Assembly: GCA_002421915.1 (NCBI GenBank)
Contig: DISA01000076.1
Location: 1 to 30,979, forward strand
DNA from: Gallionellaceae bacterium UBA6222
GTDB lineage: Bacteria > Pseudomonadota > Gammaproteobacteria > Burkholderiales > Gallionellaceae
Reading direction: 5' to 3'
Length of the DNA stretch: 30,979 nucleotides
The stretch's first letter is position 1. Every line of letters starts with the position of its first letter. The notes under the pieces were generated by a model. That model saw only the letters and a list, made by a program, of their open reading frames with translations, was not told where the DNA came from and did no database searches. The translations under genes and the position numbers were made by a program. Positions 24,420 through 30,979 of the stretch are shown here, piece after piece.

Positions 24420-25298
24420 ATGGATTCGCGACTTTTCAAACTACTGGGGAATGATGACGGGATCTACCCGCATCTGCTGGAGGATAAATTCCCAAGGGTG
24501 TTTGGCAAAATTCTGGAGTTGATCGAAACGCCACATATCCAGGCTTATCTGGATGATTTGATGATGGACAAGCGCGGCGGCGATCGTGCCGGATTCCCGT
24601 CCGCAGCTGCTGCAGAGATTATCCGCATCGGCAATTATCTGCACGCGATGAACAAAGAAGGCAAGGAGATCAGTGCATGGGATGACGTTCCGCAATACAA
24701 GCGGGAGGAGGTCGAGCGTTCCGGTTATGACTTCACCCCGCAAGGTTTGCTGAAATCGGTCGAGGATAACAATCAGGATGTGGTGCAGGTATTCCTGTCT
24801 TGCGGTGTCGATCTGGAAGTTCGCGATGAGCGTGACTGGACGCCGCTGATGATTTCATCCTTTAACGGCAACGAGGAATTTGCCTTGCTGCTAATCAAGT
24901 GCGGGGCCAAGGTTGGCGCGCGTGACAGGAATGGCTATACACCTTTGCATTGGGCGGCATTTAACGGCTTCGCCAATGTGGTCAAGGCACTGCTGGGAAA
25001 AGTGGCTGATCCGAATGTGGTGAGCCAATTTGGCTGGACGGCGCTGATGCAGGCGGCCACACGCGGCCATTTGCAGGCTTGCACATATCTGATCGCGCAA
25101 GGGGCTGACGTGAATATAGCGACACTGGACGGCTGGACCGCGTTGCACAAGGCAGCCAATAACGGGCATACCCGGATCGTTAAGTTGCTGCTTGAGAATG
25201 GCGCCGATCGTAATGCATGCTATCAGGATGGCAGGACGCCGCTCGATCTGGCGATCAAGGCCGGGCACAGCGACATTATTTCCCTGCTGAAATCCTGA
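24420..25298 (+). CDS. Ankyrin-repeat protein
   Basis: A 292-residue soluble protein. Residues 1 to about 100 are a helical domain I do not recognise (LFKLLGNDDGIYPHLLEDKF at the start). It is followed by about six ankyrin repeats to the end, with clear copies at DGWTALHKAANNGHTRIVKL, NGYTPLHWAAFNG and FGWTALMQAATRG. There is no signal peptide, so it acts in the cytoplasm, presumably binding a protein partner. AAGGA lies six bases before ATG 24420; ATG 24417 is only one codon earlier and overlaps the HD-GYP stop. The junction implies translational coupling with the phosphodiesterase. Confidence 0.88.
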   Translation: MDSRLFKLLGNDDGIYPHLLEDKFPRVFGKILELIETPHIQAYLDDLMMDKRGGDRAGFPSAAAAEIIRIGNYLHAMNKEGKEISAWDDVPQYKREEVERSGYDFTPQGLLKSVEDNNQDVVQVFLSCGVDLEVRDERDWTPLMISSFNGNEEFALLLIKCGAKVGARDRNGYTPLHWAAFNGFANVVKALLGKVADPNVVSQFGWTALMQAATRGHLQACTYLIAQGADVNIATLDGWTALHKAANNGHTRIVKLLLENGADRNACYQDGRTPLDLAIKAGHSDIISLLKS

Positions 25299-25320
25299 TG
25301 CAGCGAGCGGCCGGTGCCGG

Positions 25321-26220
25321 TCAATATGCAGATTCTTGCAGCAACCAGACAATTCCGCCCAGTGCACCGAAAAAAATAACGAGATGCAGCCAAGCCCACA
25401 AGGCGTAGCGGCGAGCCAGTTTCTCCGGCGATAAATTGCTGACAAGGAAGAGGCGGCCATCGTTTGGTTGCAGGACAAAGTGGGTGTCCGCCTCTGCGCG
25501 CGCCTCATTCAGCCGTTTGCGAGCCTCGCGTTTGGCAGCTTGTCGTGCCAGCAGCCATTCATCCATGTCGAGCAGCCCGTTCCCGTCCAGGTCAAAGCGC
25601 TGCAGGAGATCTGCGTTATTTAGCTTCCATTCATACAACACTGATTTCACCAGATTGTCATGGGTGAGTGAGGTGGTGCTGCCACCGATGGTTTTGAATT
25701 CACCCAGCACATAAACTTCCTCCATTTCCAGCAGTTTCCATTCGGTATAACGCTCATCACCGACTTGCCACTGATCCTTGTGTCGCACGATGATCTCTGC
25801 GCCGCGCGGGTCGATCACGCAACTACCGCTTCCGTCATCAATGCGGAATGGCGCTGTGCTCTCGCCAGTGTCGATCGTGCGCCACTCGTCTTTGTGATTC
25901 CTGCGCTCATGCCTGAAGCGGTACCACAGGCAGGGAAGTAGCGAATATTTGCCCGGAATGGGCTCACCCTCGCGGCGTGCCCGCCCCAACAATTCAACAT
26001 ACCCTTGTGCCGCCGAGGCGATGCGTGAGGTGGGTGTGCCAATGATCAGGCGTTGTCTGCGCAAGGCGGACAGCCAGGCGAACAGGCTGAGCAGCGCCAT
26101 CAGCGGCAGGATCCAAAGCCAGCCCTCACCGGATTCAAAATAAAAACCGGCGAACAGCAATACAAGCTGTCCACCGGAGGTGATGAGTTGCGCGTATTGT
26201 CGCCGCAAAGAGGTGATCAT
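25321..26220 (-). CDS. GIDE-domain membrane protein with EF-hand
   Basis: A 299-residue membrane protein. Two N-terminal hydrophobic helices (about 17-28 and 34-53) precede a GIDE domain (about 62-180) with the pattern TPTSRIASAAQGYVELLGRA, PCLWYRFRHE, DDGSGSCVIDPRGAEI and YVLGEF. This domain is known from eukaryotic MULAN E3 ligases, but no RING finger is present here. An EF-hand loop follows at residues 210-221 (DLDGNGLLDMDE, with all ligands). A charged helix comes next and a C-terminal transmembrane helix (about 275-294) ends the protein. It lies 32 bases downstream of the barrel gene, with lemA before that. Confidence 0.82.
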   Translation of the reverse strand: MITSLRRQYAQLITSGGQLVLLFAGFYFESGEGWLWILPLMALLSLFAWLSALRRQRLIIGTPTSRIASAAQGYVELLGRARREGEPIPGKYSLLPCLWYRFRHERRNHKDEWRTIDTGESTAPFRIDDGSGSCVIDPRGAEIIVRHKDQWQVGDERYTEWKLLEMEEVYVLGEFKTIGGSTTSLTHDNLVKSVLYEWKLNNADLLQRFDLDGNGLLDMDEWLLARQAAKREARKRLNEARAEADTHFVLQPNDGRLFLVSNLSPEKLARRYALWAWLHLVIFFGALGGIVWLLQESAY

Positions 26221-26252
26221 CGATGTCCTCTTTGCCGCGTGTTAAATCTGCG

Positions 26253-26969
26253 TCAGAAACGGAAGCCCAGTTTGATGCTGGCCGAATTTGCCTCGCCCGT
26301 CTTGTCATATTCGGCGGCGAGGTTGGTCAACCCCAGATTCAGGTTGGCACCAATAAACAGTTCGCTTTGTGAAAAGCTTTCCGCGCTCAAACCGGTGGCG
26401 GCATCCGGGGTGCTGTTGCTCCACACCTGACCGACGCCGGCATAAGGCGTGAACATGGCGAAGCCCTTGGAAATTGAAATATCCAATCCCTTGGTGTCGA
26501 AAGACAGCTGGTTTACCCCGGTGAGTTTGGTAATGGAACCGCGCACTGCGACGGCCGGCATCGTTACGCCGCCCGGCAGGAAGGCCCAGCGTAGTTCGCC
26601 GCCGTAGAGCTTGATGTCTGTGGAGGGCACTGCGGAGTAGAAAGCGCCAATGTCGATGTCCAGCGGCAGACCCTTGGTGACGTGCAGTTTTGGCACGTAC
26701 AGCTTGCTGATGTCGTCGCCGGTCAGGGTGTTCCATAGTGCCGCACTCTTGGCCAGATCGGTCTGGGTTACTTCCAGCCCGAGATCAAAGCCGGTCACTC
26801 CCATCGATTCGGCCGGAACGAGTCCTTTGTAGCTAAGCGCGGAACCGAGGTCTTCGGAAACGCTGCGGAAATCGGCTTGCGCACCGCCAAGTGCGCCGAT
26901 ATTGATATTGCCAGCCAATGCGGGTTTGGCCAGCGCCAGCGCAACACTCAATACAAGTAACTTTTTCAT
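26253..26969 (-). CDS. Putative outer-membrane beta-barrel protein
   Basis: A 238-residue precursor with a clear signal peptide (MKKLLVLSVALALAKPALA, cleavage after Ala19). The mature protein has alternating hydrophobic and polar residues in strand-like runs (VTGFDLGLEVTQ, LDIDIGAFYSA, GELRWAFL, AVAVRGSITKLTG). It ends in IKLGFRF, whose final Phe fits the BAM signal of outer-membrane barrels. About 8-10 strands would fit the size. AAGGAAG precedes the ATG. Function is unknown; it lies between lemA and the GIDE gene, all on one strand. Confidence 0.8.
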   Translation of the reverse strand: MKKLLVLSVALALAKPALAGNINIGALGGAQADFRSVSEDLGSALSYKGLVPAESMGVTGFDLGLEVTQTDLAKSAALWNTLTGDDISKLYVPKLHVTKGLPLDIDIGAFYSAVPSTDIKLYGGELRWAFLPGGVTMPAVAVRGSITKLTGVNQLSFDTKGLDISISKGFAMFTPYAGVGQVWSNSTPDAATGLSAESFSQSELFIGANLNLGLTNLAAEYDKTGEANSASIKLGFRF

Positions 26970-27066
26970 TTTTCTTTCTTCCTTTTGTTATGTGTAATCA
27001 GTTTGCCGGCGACCTTTTTATGCACCGAACGGCGTGCGTGGGATGGGGGCTGCTGTGAAAAAGTTC

Positions 27067-27636
27067 CTAGTCAAACAACGAGTTGATATTGACATCCTTT
27101 TTTTCGGCGGTAGAGAATTCGAGCAATGGCCTGGCCTGGTAGACGAACATATTGGCGATCAGTACGGCCGGGAACTGCTCGATGCCGACGTTATAGATAT
27201 TGACCGACTCGTTATACAGTTCGCGCCGATCGGCAATACCATTCTCCAATCCGGTGATGCGGTTCTGCAGTTGCATGAAGTTTTCGTTGGCCTTCAATTC
27301 CGGGTATGCTTCTGCCACCGCGAAAATGTTGCCGAGCCCCATGCGTAACATGCCTTCCGCCTTGCCCAGTGCGGCAATGTCCTGCCCCTGGCGTGCGCTT
27401 TGCACCTGCGAACGAGCCTCGATTACGCGTTGCAGGGTCTCCTGTTCGAACTGTTTGTATTGTTTGCACACCTCGACCAGTTTGGGGAGTTCGTCATGCC
27501 GCTGTTTGAGCAGTACGTCGATGTTAGCCCAGGCTTTGCTTACTGCATGCTTCAGACTGACCAAGTGGTTGTACAGGCTGATACCGTAACCCAGCGCAAC
27601 GATGCATATACCAAGAAGAATGAGTCCACCGGTCAT
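27067..27636 (-). CDS. lemA: LemA family protein
   Basis: A 189-residue membrane-anchored helical protein of unknown biochemical role. One N-terminal transmembrane helix (about 4-22) is followed by long helices. The family segments YNHLVSLKHAVSKAWANIDVLL, RHDELPKLVEV, AYPELKANENFMQLQNRITGLEN and YNESVNIYN are all present. AAAGGAG stands 8 bases before the ATG at 27636. The next two genes on the same strand encode a small outer-membrane barrel (97-base gap) and a GIDE protein. Confidence 0.95.
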   Translation of the reverse strand: MTGGLILLGICIVALGYGISLYNHLVSLKHAVSKAWANIDVLLKQRHDELPKLVEVCKQYKQFEQETLQRVIEARSQVQSARQGQDIAALGKAEGMLRMGLGNIFAVAEAYPELKANENFMQLQNRITGLENGIADRRELYNESVNIYNVGIEQFPAVLIANMFVYQARPLLEFSTAEKKDVNINSLFD

Positions 27637-27672
27637 GTTGATGCTCCTTTCGGGACAGGATAGTCGCGGCGC

Positions 27673-27678
27673 ATCATA
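27673..27678 (-). promoter_or_regulatory. Candidate -10 box for lemA
   Basis: On the minus strand TATGAT matches five of six -10 bases, about 37 bases before the lemA ATG, in the 68-base gap after the VOC gene. A matching -35 box is not clear. Confidence 0.3.
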
Positions 27679-27704
27679 AAACAAATCTCCGCATTTCTGC
27701 TAAT

Positions 27705-28145
27705 TCAGAGTTTCAGGCGTTTGGTGGTCAGTACCGCGCCCGGATCATCACGCCAAATCGCCGGATCGGTATCCACATAAAGTTCGATCTCGATACCGTC
27801 CGGGTCCTGAATGTAGAGCGATTGGCTCACACCGTGGTTGCTCATGCCAAAAATGCTGATGCCGTGCGCTTCCAGATCGGCTTTGCAGGCGCGCAACTCA
27901 TCCAGACTGTCACCCACTTTAAAGGCCACGTGATACAACCCGATGGCGCCGGGATCGGCTGGCGGTGAATCGGAGCCGATCTGCATCAGGCCGAGGTCAT
28001 GATGATTGCTGCCAAGCGTAAAGAACGCCATTACGTCCTGATGACGTGCGACCTCGCGCATGCCGAGGATGTCGCGGTAAAAGGCGACAGAGCGTTCCAG
28101 GTCGCTGACCTTGAGCACGACATGGCCGAGTGATTTGATCTGCAT
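27705..28145 (-). CDS. VOC-family (glyoxalase/dioxygenase-like) protein
   Basis: A 146-residue metal-binding protein of the vicinal oxygen chelate superfamily. The two beta-alpha-beta-beta-beta modules are visible: GHVVLKVSDLERSVAFYRDILGM (with a candidate ligand His8), then GLYHVAFKVG and DPDGIEIELYVD with His and Glu ligands. The substrate is unknown; the superfamily includes glyoxalase I, ring-cleavage dioxygenases and antibiotic-resistance proteins. GAGGAAG precedes the ATG at 28145. It lies 41 bases after dnaJ on the same strand. Confidence 0.87.
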   Translation of the reverse strand: MQIKSLGHVVLKVSDLERSVAFYRDILGMREVARHQDVMAFFTLGSNHHDLGLMQIGSDSPPADPGAIGLYHVAFKVGDSLDELRACKADLEAHGISIFGMSNHGVSQSLYIQDPDGIEIELYVDTDPAIWRDDPGAVLTTKRLKL

Positions 28146-28186
28146 GCAGCTTACTTCCTCTCTTACGGGTCGAGCTGAAGTTCTGC

Positions 28187-29302
28187 CTACCCGAAGAAAT
28201 CTTTCACCTTCGCCATCCACGACTTGGCGCGCGGGCTATGGCGTGCCGTATCTTCCAGGCTGATCGCCTCGAACTCGCGTAACAGTTCCTTCTGGCGTTC
28301 GGTCAGATTGGCCGGTGTCTCCACAATGACATGGCAATGCAGATCGCCGTGGGTGTGGGTGCGCATGCCCTTGATGCCTTTGCCGCGCAGACGGAAGATT
28401 TTGCCGCTCTGGGTTTCGGCCGGGATCTTGATGCTGGCCTTGCTATCCAGAGTGGGAATCTCAATCTCGCCCCCCAAGGCTGCAGTGGCAAAACTGACCG
28501 GCATCTCGCAATGCAGATCGTCACCGTCGCGCTGGAACACACTATGCGGCTTGATATGGATCTCAACATACAGATCGCCGTGTGGCGCGCCGTGCGAACC
28601 GGCTTCGCCGTGACCGCTGTGGCGCAAACGCATACCGTTGTCGATGCCTGCAGGAATCTTGATCTCCAGTGTCTTGTGTTCTTTGACCCTGCCGGAACCG
28701 TGGCAAGAGGCGCAGGGGGAGCTGATCTGCTTGCCGCTACCGTGACAGCGCGGACAGGTCTGCTGGATGGAGAAGAAACCCTGTTGTACCCGGACCTGCC
28801 CCTGTCCGCCGCAGGTGGAGCAGGTGACCGGTGTTGTACCCGGCTTGGCACCGGAACCATGGCATATTCCACATTCTTCCATGACTGGAATACGAATCTG
28901 CTTGGTCGCGCCACGCGCCGCCTCTTCCAGAGTAATTTCCATGTTGTAGCGCAGATCGGCACCGCGGTGCACCTGGCTGCGCCCGCCGCGTCCGCCACCG
29001 AAGATATCGCCGAAGATATCCCCAAAGTCAAAACCTTGTGCGCCACCTCCGAAACCGCCGCCACCCATGCCGCCCGCCTCGAATGCGGCATGACCGTATT
29101 GGTCGTAAGCGGCACGCTTTTGCCCGTCGGACAAAGTCTCGTAAGCTTCCTTCGCTTCCTTGAAATGTTCTTCCGCCTTCGGGTTGTCCGGGTTGCGGTC
29201 GGGGTGGTGCTTCATCGCCAGTTTGCGATAGGCTTTTTTAATGTCTTCTTCAGAAGCGTCGCGGTTGACGCCGAGGACTTCGTAATAGTCTTTTTTTGAC
29301 AT
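28187..29302 (-). CDS. dnaJ: Chaperone protein DnaJ
   Basis: Hsp40 co-chaperone that delivers unfolded clients to DnaK and stimulates its ATPase. The 371-residue product has an N-terminal J-domain with HPD (33-35), a Gly/Phe-rich linker (about 75-105), four CxxCxGxG-type zinc motifs (CGICHGSG, CSTCGGQG, CPRCHGSG, CASCHGSG) and C-terminal client-binding domains. I chose ATG 29302 (MSKKDYYEVLGV); a GTG four codons earlier is less likely. It follows dnaK after a 108-base spacer holding a long hairpin. Confidence 0.98.
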   Translation of the reverse strand: MSKKDYYEVLGVNRDASEEDIKKAYRKLAMKHHPDRNPDNPKAEEHFKEAKEAYETLSDGQKRAAYDQYGHAAFEAGGMGGGGFGGGAQGFDFGDIFGDIFGGGRGGRSQVHRGADLRYNMEITLEEAARGATKQIRIPVMEECGICHGSGAKPGTTPVTCSTCGGQGQVRVQQGFFSIQQTCPRCHGSGKQISSPCASCHGSGRVKEHKTLEIKIPAGIDNGMRLRHSGHGEAGSHGAPHGDLYVEIHIKPHSVFQRDGDDLHCEMPVSFATAALGGEIEIPTLDSKASIKIPAETQSGKIFRLRGKGIKGMRTHTHGDLHCHVIVETPANLTERQKELLREFEAISLEDTARHSPRAKSWMAKVKDFFG

Positions 29303-29319
29303 CTGTCTCACCACAGAGA

Positions 29320-29402
29320 CACAAAGGCACAGAGAACGGCAGAGAAATGAAACCGTGTTGATTTTGGTTTCAAGGTTTTCTCTGTTTCCCCGTGCCTTTG
29401 TG
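29320..29402. repeat. Long interrupted inverted repeat between dnaK and dnaJ
   Basis: CACAAAGGCAC (29320-29330) is complementary to GTGCCTTTGTG (29392-29402), an 11-base perfect outer stem. Inside it CAGAGAA (29340-29346) pairs with TTCTCTG (29378-29384) and GAAACC (29349-29354) pairs with GGTTTC (29366-29371), leaving an 11-base loop. The sequence style resembles short dispersed repeats of the CACAGAG/CTCTGTG type seen in many proteobacteria. It could stabilise the dnaK end or attenuate transcription into dnaJ. Confidence 0.65.
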
Positions 29403-29410
29403 GTTAATTT

Positions 29411-30979
29411 TTACTTCTTGTCTTTGACTTCAGTGAACTCCGCATCCACCACGTCGCCCTCATCCGCTTTGGCTTCGGGTTGTGCGCCACCTTGAGCACC
29501 CTGTGCTTTGGCTTGTTCGGCGGCGTACATCTTCTCGCCCAGTTTCTGCGCGGCAGTCGCCAGTGCCTCGGTCTTGGCTTCGATGGCGTCTTTATCGTCA
29601 CCTTTCACCACTTCTTCGGCATCCTTCACGGCAGCCTCAATGGCAGATTTCTCTTCAGCCGTCAGTTGGTCGCCATACTCCTTCATCGACTTGTTGGTGG
29701 AATGGATCAGCGCGTCCAGTTGGTTGCGCGCGGTCACCAGCTCCATTGCCTTTTTATCTTCGTCGGCATGTGCCTCGGCATCGGCCACCATGCGCTGAAT
29801 CTCTTCTTCGCTCAGGCCGGAGCTGGCCTTGATGGTGATGTTGGCTTCCTTGTTGGTGGCCTTGTCCTTCGCGCTCACGTGCAGGATACCGTTGGCGTCA
29901 ATGTTGAAGGTCACTTCGATCTGCGGCATGCCGCGCGGCGCGGGCGGGATGTCGGACAGGTTGAACTGCCCCAGACTCTTGTTGCCGGAAGCCATCTCAC
30001 GCTCGCCCTGCAGCACGTGGATTGTCACCGCGCTCTGGTTGTCATCGGCAGTGGAAAACACTTGCGAGGCTTTGGTTGGGATGGTGGTGTTCTTCTTGAT
30101 GAGCTTGGTCATCACGCCGCCCATGGTCTCGATACCCAGCGACAATGGGGTCACATCCAGCAACAGCACGTCCTTCACTTCGCCTTGCAGCACACCACCC
30201 TGGATTGCGGCACCAACGGCCACGGCTTCGTCCGGATTCACGTCTTTGCGCGGCTCTTTGCCGAAGAACTCCTTCACCTTGTCCTGGACTTTTGGCATAC
30301 GACTCTGGCCGCCAACCAGGATTACGTCAGTGATATCGGAGGCCGACACACCCGCATCCTTCATCGCGATCTTGCACGGTTCGATGGTGCGCGCGATCAG
30401 GTCTTCCACCAGGCTTTCCAGTTTGGCACGGGTAATTTTTATCGCCAGATGTTTGGGGCCGCTCGCGTCCGCGGTGATGTAGGGCAGATTCACTTCGGTC
30501 TGCTGAGCCGAAGATAATTCGATCTTGGCCTTTTCTGCCGCGTCCTTCAGGCGTTGCAATGCCAGCATATCTTTCTTCAGGTCCACACCGCTGTCCTTCT
30601 TGAACTCTTCCACCAGGAATTCGATCACGCGCATGTCGAAGTCTTCACCGCCGAGGAAAGTGTCGCCGTTGGTGGACAGCACTTCGAATTGGTGCTCACC
30701 TTCGATCTCGGAAATTTCGATGATGGAAATATCGAACGTGCCGCCGCCCAGGTCGTACACCGCGATCTTGCGGTCACCTTCCTGCTTGTCCATGCCGAAC
30801 GCCAGTGCGGCTGCGGTCGGTTCGTTGATGATGCGCTTCACATCCAGCCCGGCGATGCGGCCTGCATCCTTGGTGGCTTGGCGCTGGCTGTCGTTGAAGT
30901 AGGCCGGGACCGTGATGACGGCCTCGGTGACTTCCTCGCCCAGGTAGTCCTCGGCGGTCTTCTTCATCTTGCGCAGCAC
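29411..30979 (-). CDS. dnaK: Chaperone protein DnaK, 5'-truncated by window edge
   Basis: Hsp70 chaperone that folds and protects proteins with DnaJ and GrpE. 522 codons are present; the family is about 640 residues long, so roughly the first 115 are beyond the window. The frame is open to the last base, and the terminal GTG is an internal valine. Visible are VPAYFNDSQRQATKDAG, the nucleotide-binding YDLGGGTFDISI and VLVGGQSRMP, the substrate-binding part from LLDVTPLSLGIETMGG, the helical lid and an acidic tail DVVDAEFTEVKDKK. dnaJ follows downstream. Confidence 0.98.
   Translation of the reverse strand: MLRKMKKTAEDYLGEEVTEAVITVPAYFNDSQRQATKDAGRIAGLDVKRIINEPTAAALAFGMDKQEGDRKIAVYDLGGGTFDISIIEISEIEGEHQFEVLSTNGDTFLGGEDFDMRVIEFLVEEFKKDSGVDLKKDMLALQRLKDAAEKAKIELSSAQQTEVNLPYITADASGPKHLAIKITRAKLESLVEDLIARTIEPCKIAMKDAGVSASDITDVILVGGQSRMPKVQDKVKEFFGKEPRKDVNPDEAVAVGAAIQGGVLQGEVKDVLLLDVTPLSLGIETMGGVMTKLIKKNTTIPTKASQVFSTADDNQSAVTIHVLQGEREMASGNKSLGQFNLSDIPPAPRGMPQIEVTFNIDANGILHVSAKDKATNKEANITIKASSGLSEEEIQRMVADAEAHADEDKKAMELVTARNQLDALIHSTNKSMKEYGDQLTAEEKSAIEAAVKDAEEVVKGDDKDAIEAKTEALATAAQKLGEKMYAAEQAKAQGAQGGAQPEAKADEGDVVDAEFTEVKDKK

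Noticed and set aside
28331..29299. Open frame of 322 codons antisense to dnaJ
   Set aside because: It is opposite the clear J-domain and zinc motifs of DnaJ and shows no recognisable domain.
29480..30517. Long open frame (345 codons) antisense to dnaK
   Set aside because: Known artefact: frames opposite dnaK are often long because of its codon use and have been mislabelled as NAD-specific glutamate dehydrogenase. The DnaK frame on the other strand is unmistakable.
1..30979. Mobile elements, prophage genes, CRISPR arrays, restriction or toxin-antitoxin modules
   Set aside because: I looked for transposases, integrases, repeat-spacer patterns and typical defence domains and found none. The ankyrin and HEAT proteins alone do not support a defence call.

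Overview
This is an ordinary chromosomal stretch of a Gram-negative bacterium, most likely a betaproteobacterium. The gene order lepA-lepB-DUF4845-rnc-era-recO-pdxJ-acpS is the arrangement known from that class. SelU with a cysteine-type SelD, Uup, a MltC-like lipoprotein, LplT and dnaK-dnaJ fit as well. An iron-oxidiser or nitrifier relative in Nitrosomonadales/Gallionellaceae is plausible, but this is a recollection of gene content and not proven. I see no insertion sequence, prophage, CRISPR array or rRNA operon.

Layout. (1) 1-6070, plus strand: a tightly packed operon for translation, secretion, RNA processing, ribosome assembly, recombination and cofactor synthesis, with most junctions overlapping by 4-8 bases. 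lepA lacks its 5' end. (2) 6071-7349: a hairpin-bearing spacer, then three small minus-strand genes (short conserved protein, DUF2007 protein with a C-terminal membrane anchor, small membrane protein with a coiled coil). (3) 7464-9844, plus: yjbQ, acylphosphatase, a CPHC-thioredoxin/HEAT fusion and a YrbG-type Ca2+/Na+ antiporter. (4) 9854-12375, minus: a cyclic-nucleotide-binding/EAL protein and LplT, divergent from alr (12527-13594). (5) 13670-15849: selU and selD, divergent with 18 bases between them, and tRNA-Arg(CCU) running head-on into the end of selD. (6) 15928-19773, plus: a small membrane protein, uup, a MltC-like transglycosylase and a DUF3330 zinc-ribbon protein. (7) An MFS transporter (minus) divergent from a DinG/YoaA-type helicase, followed by a membrane HD-GYP protein overlapping an ankyrin-repeat protein. 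(8) 25321-30979, all minus: dnaK (5' end missing), dnaJ, a VOC protein, lemA, a small outer-membrane barrel and a GIDE-domain membrane protein with an EF-hand.

How the genes may work together. The window carries two putative c-di-GMP phosphodiesterases (EAL and HD-GYP) and no cyclase. SelD and SelU together would supply selenophosphate for 2-selenouridine in tRNA. The best candidate for an under-described system is the lemA - outer-membrane barrel - GIDE/EF-hand cluster, which could span both membranes and sense calcium. The HD-GYP/ankyrin pair and the CPHC/HEAT fusion are the next most interesting. No gap without a gene exceeds about 170 bases.
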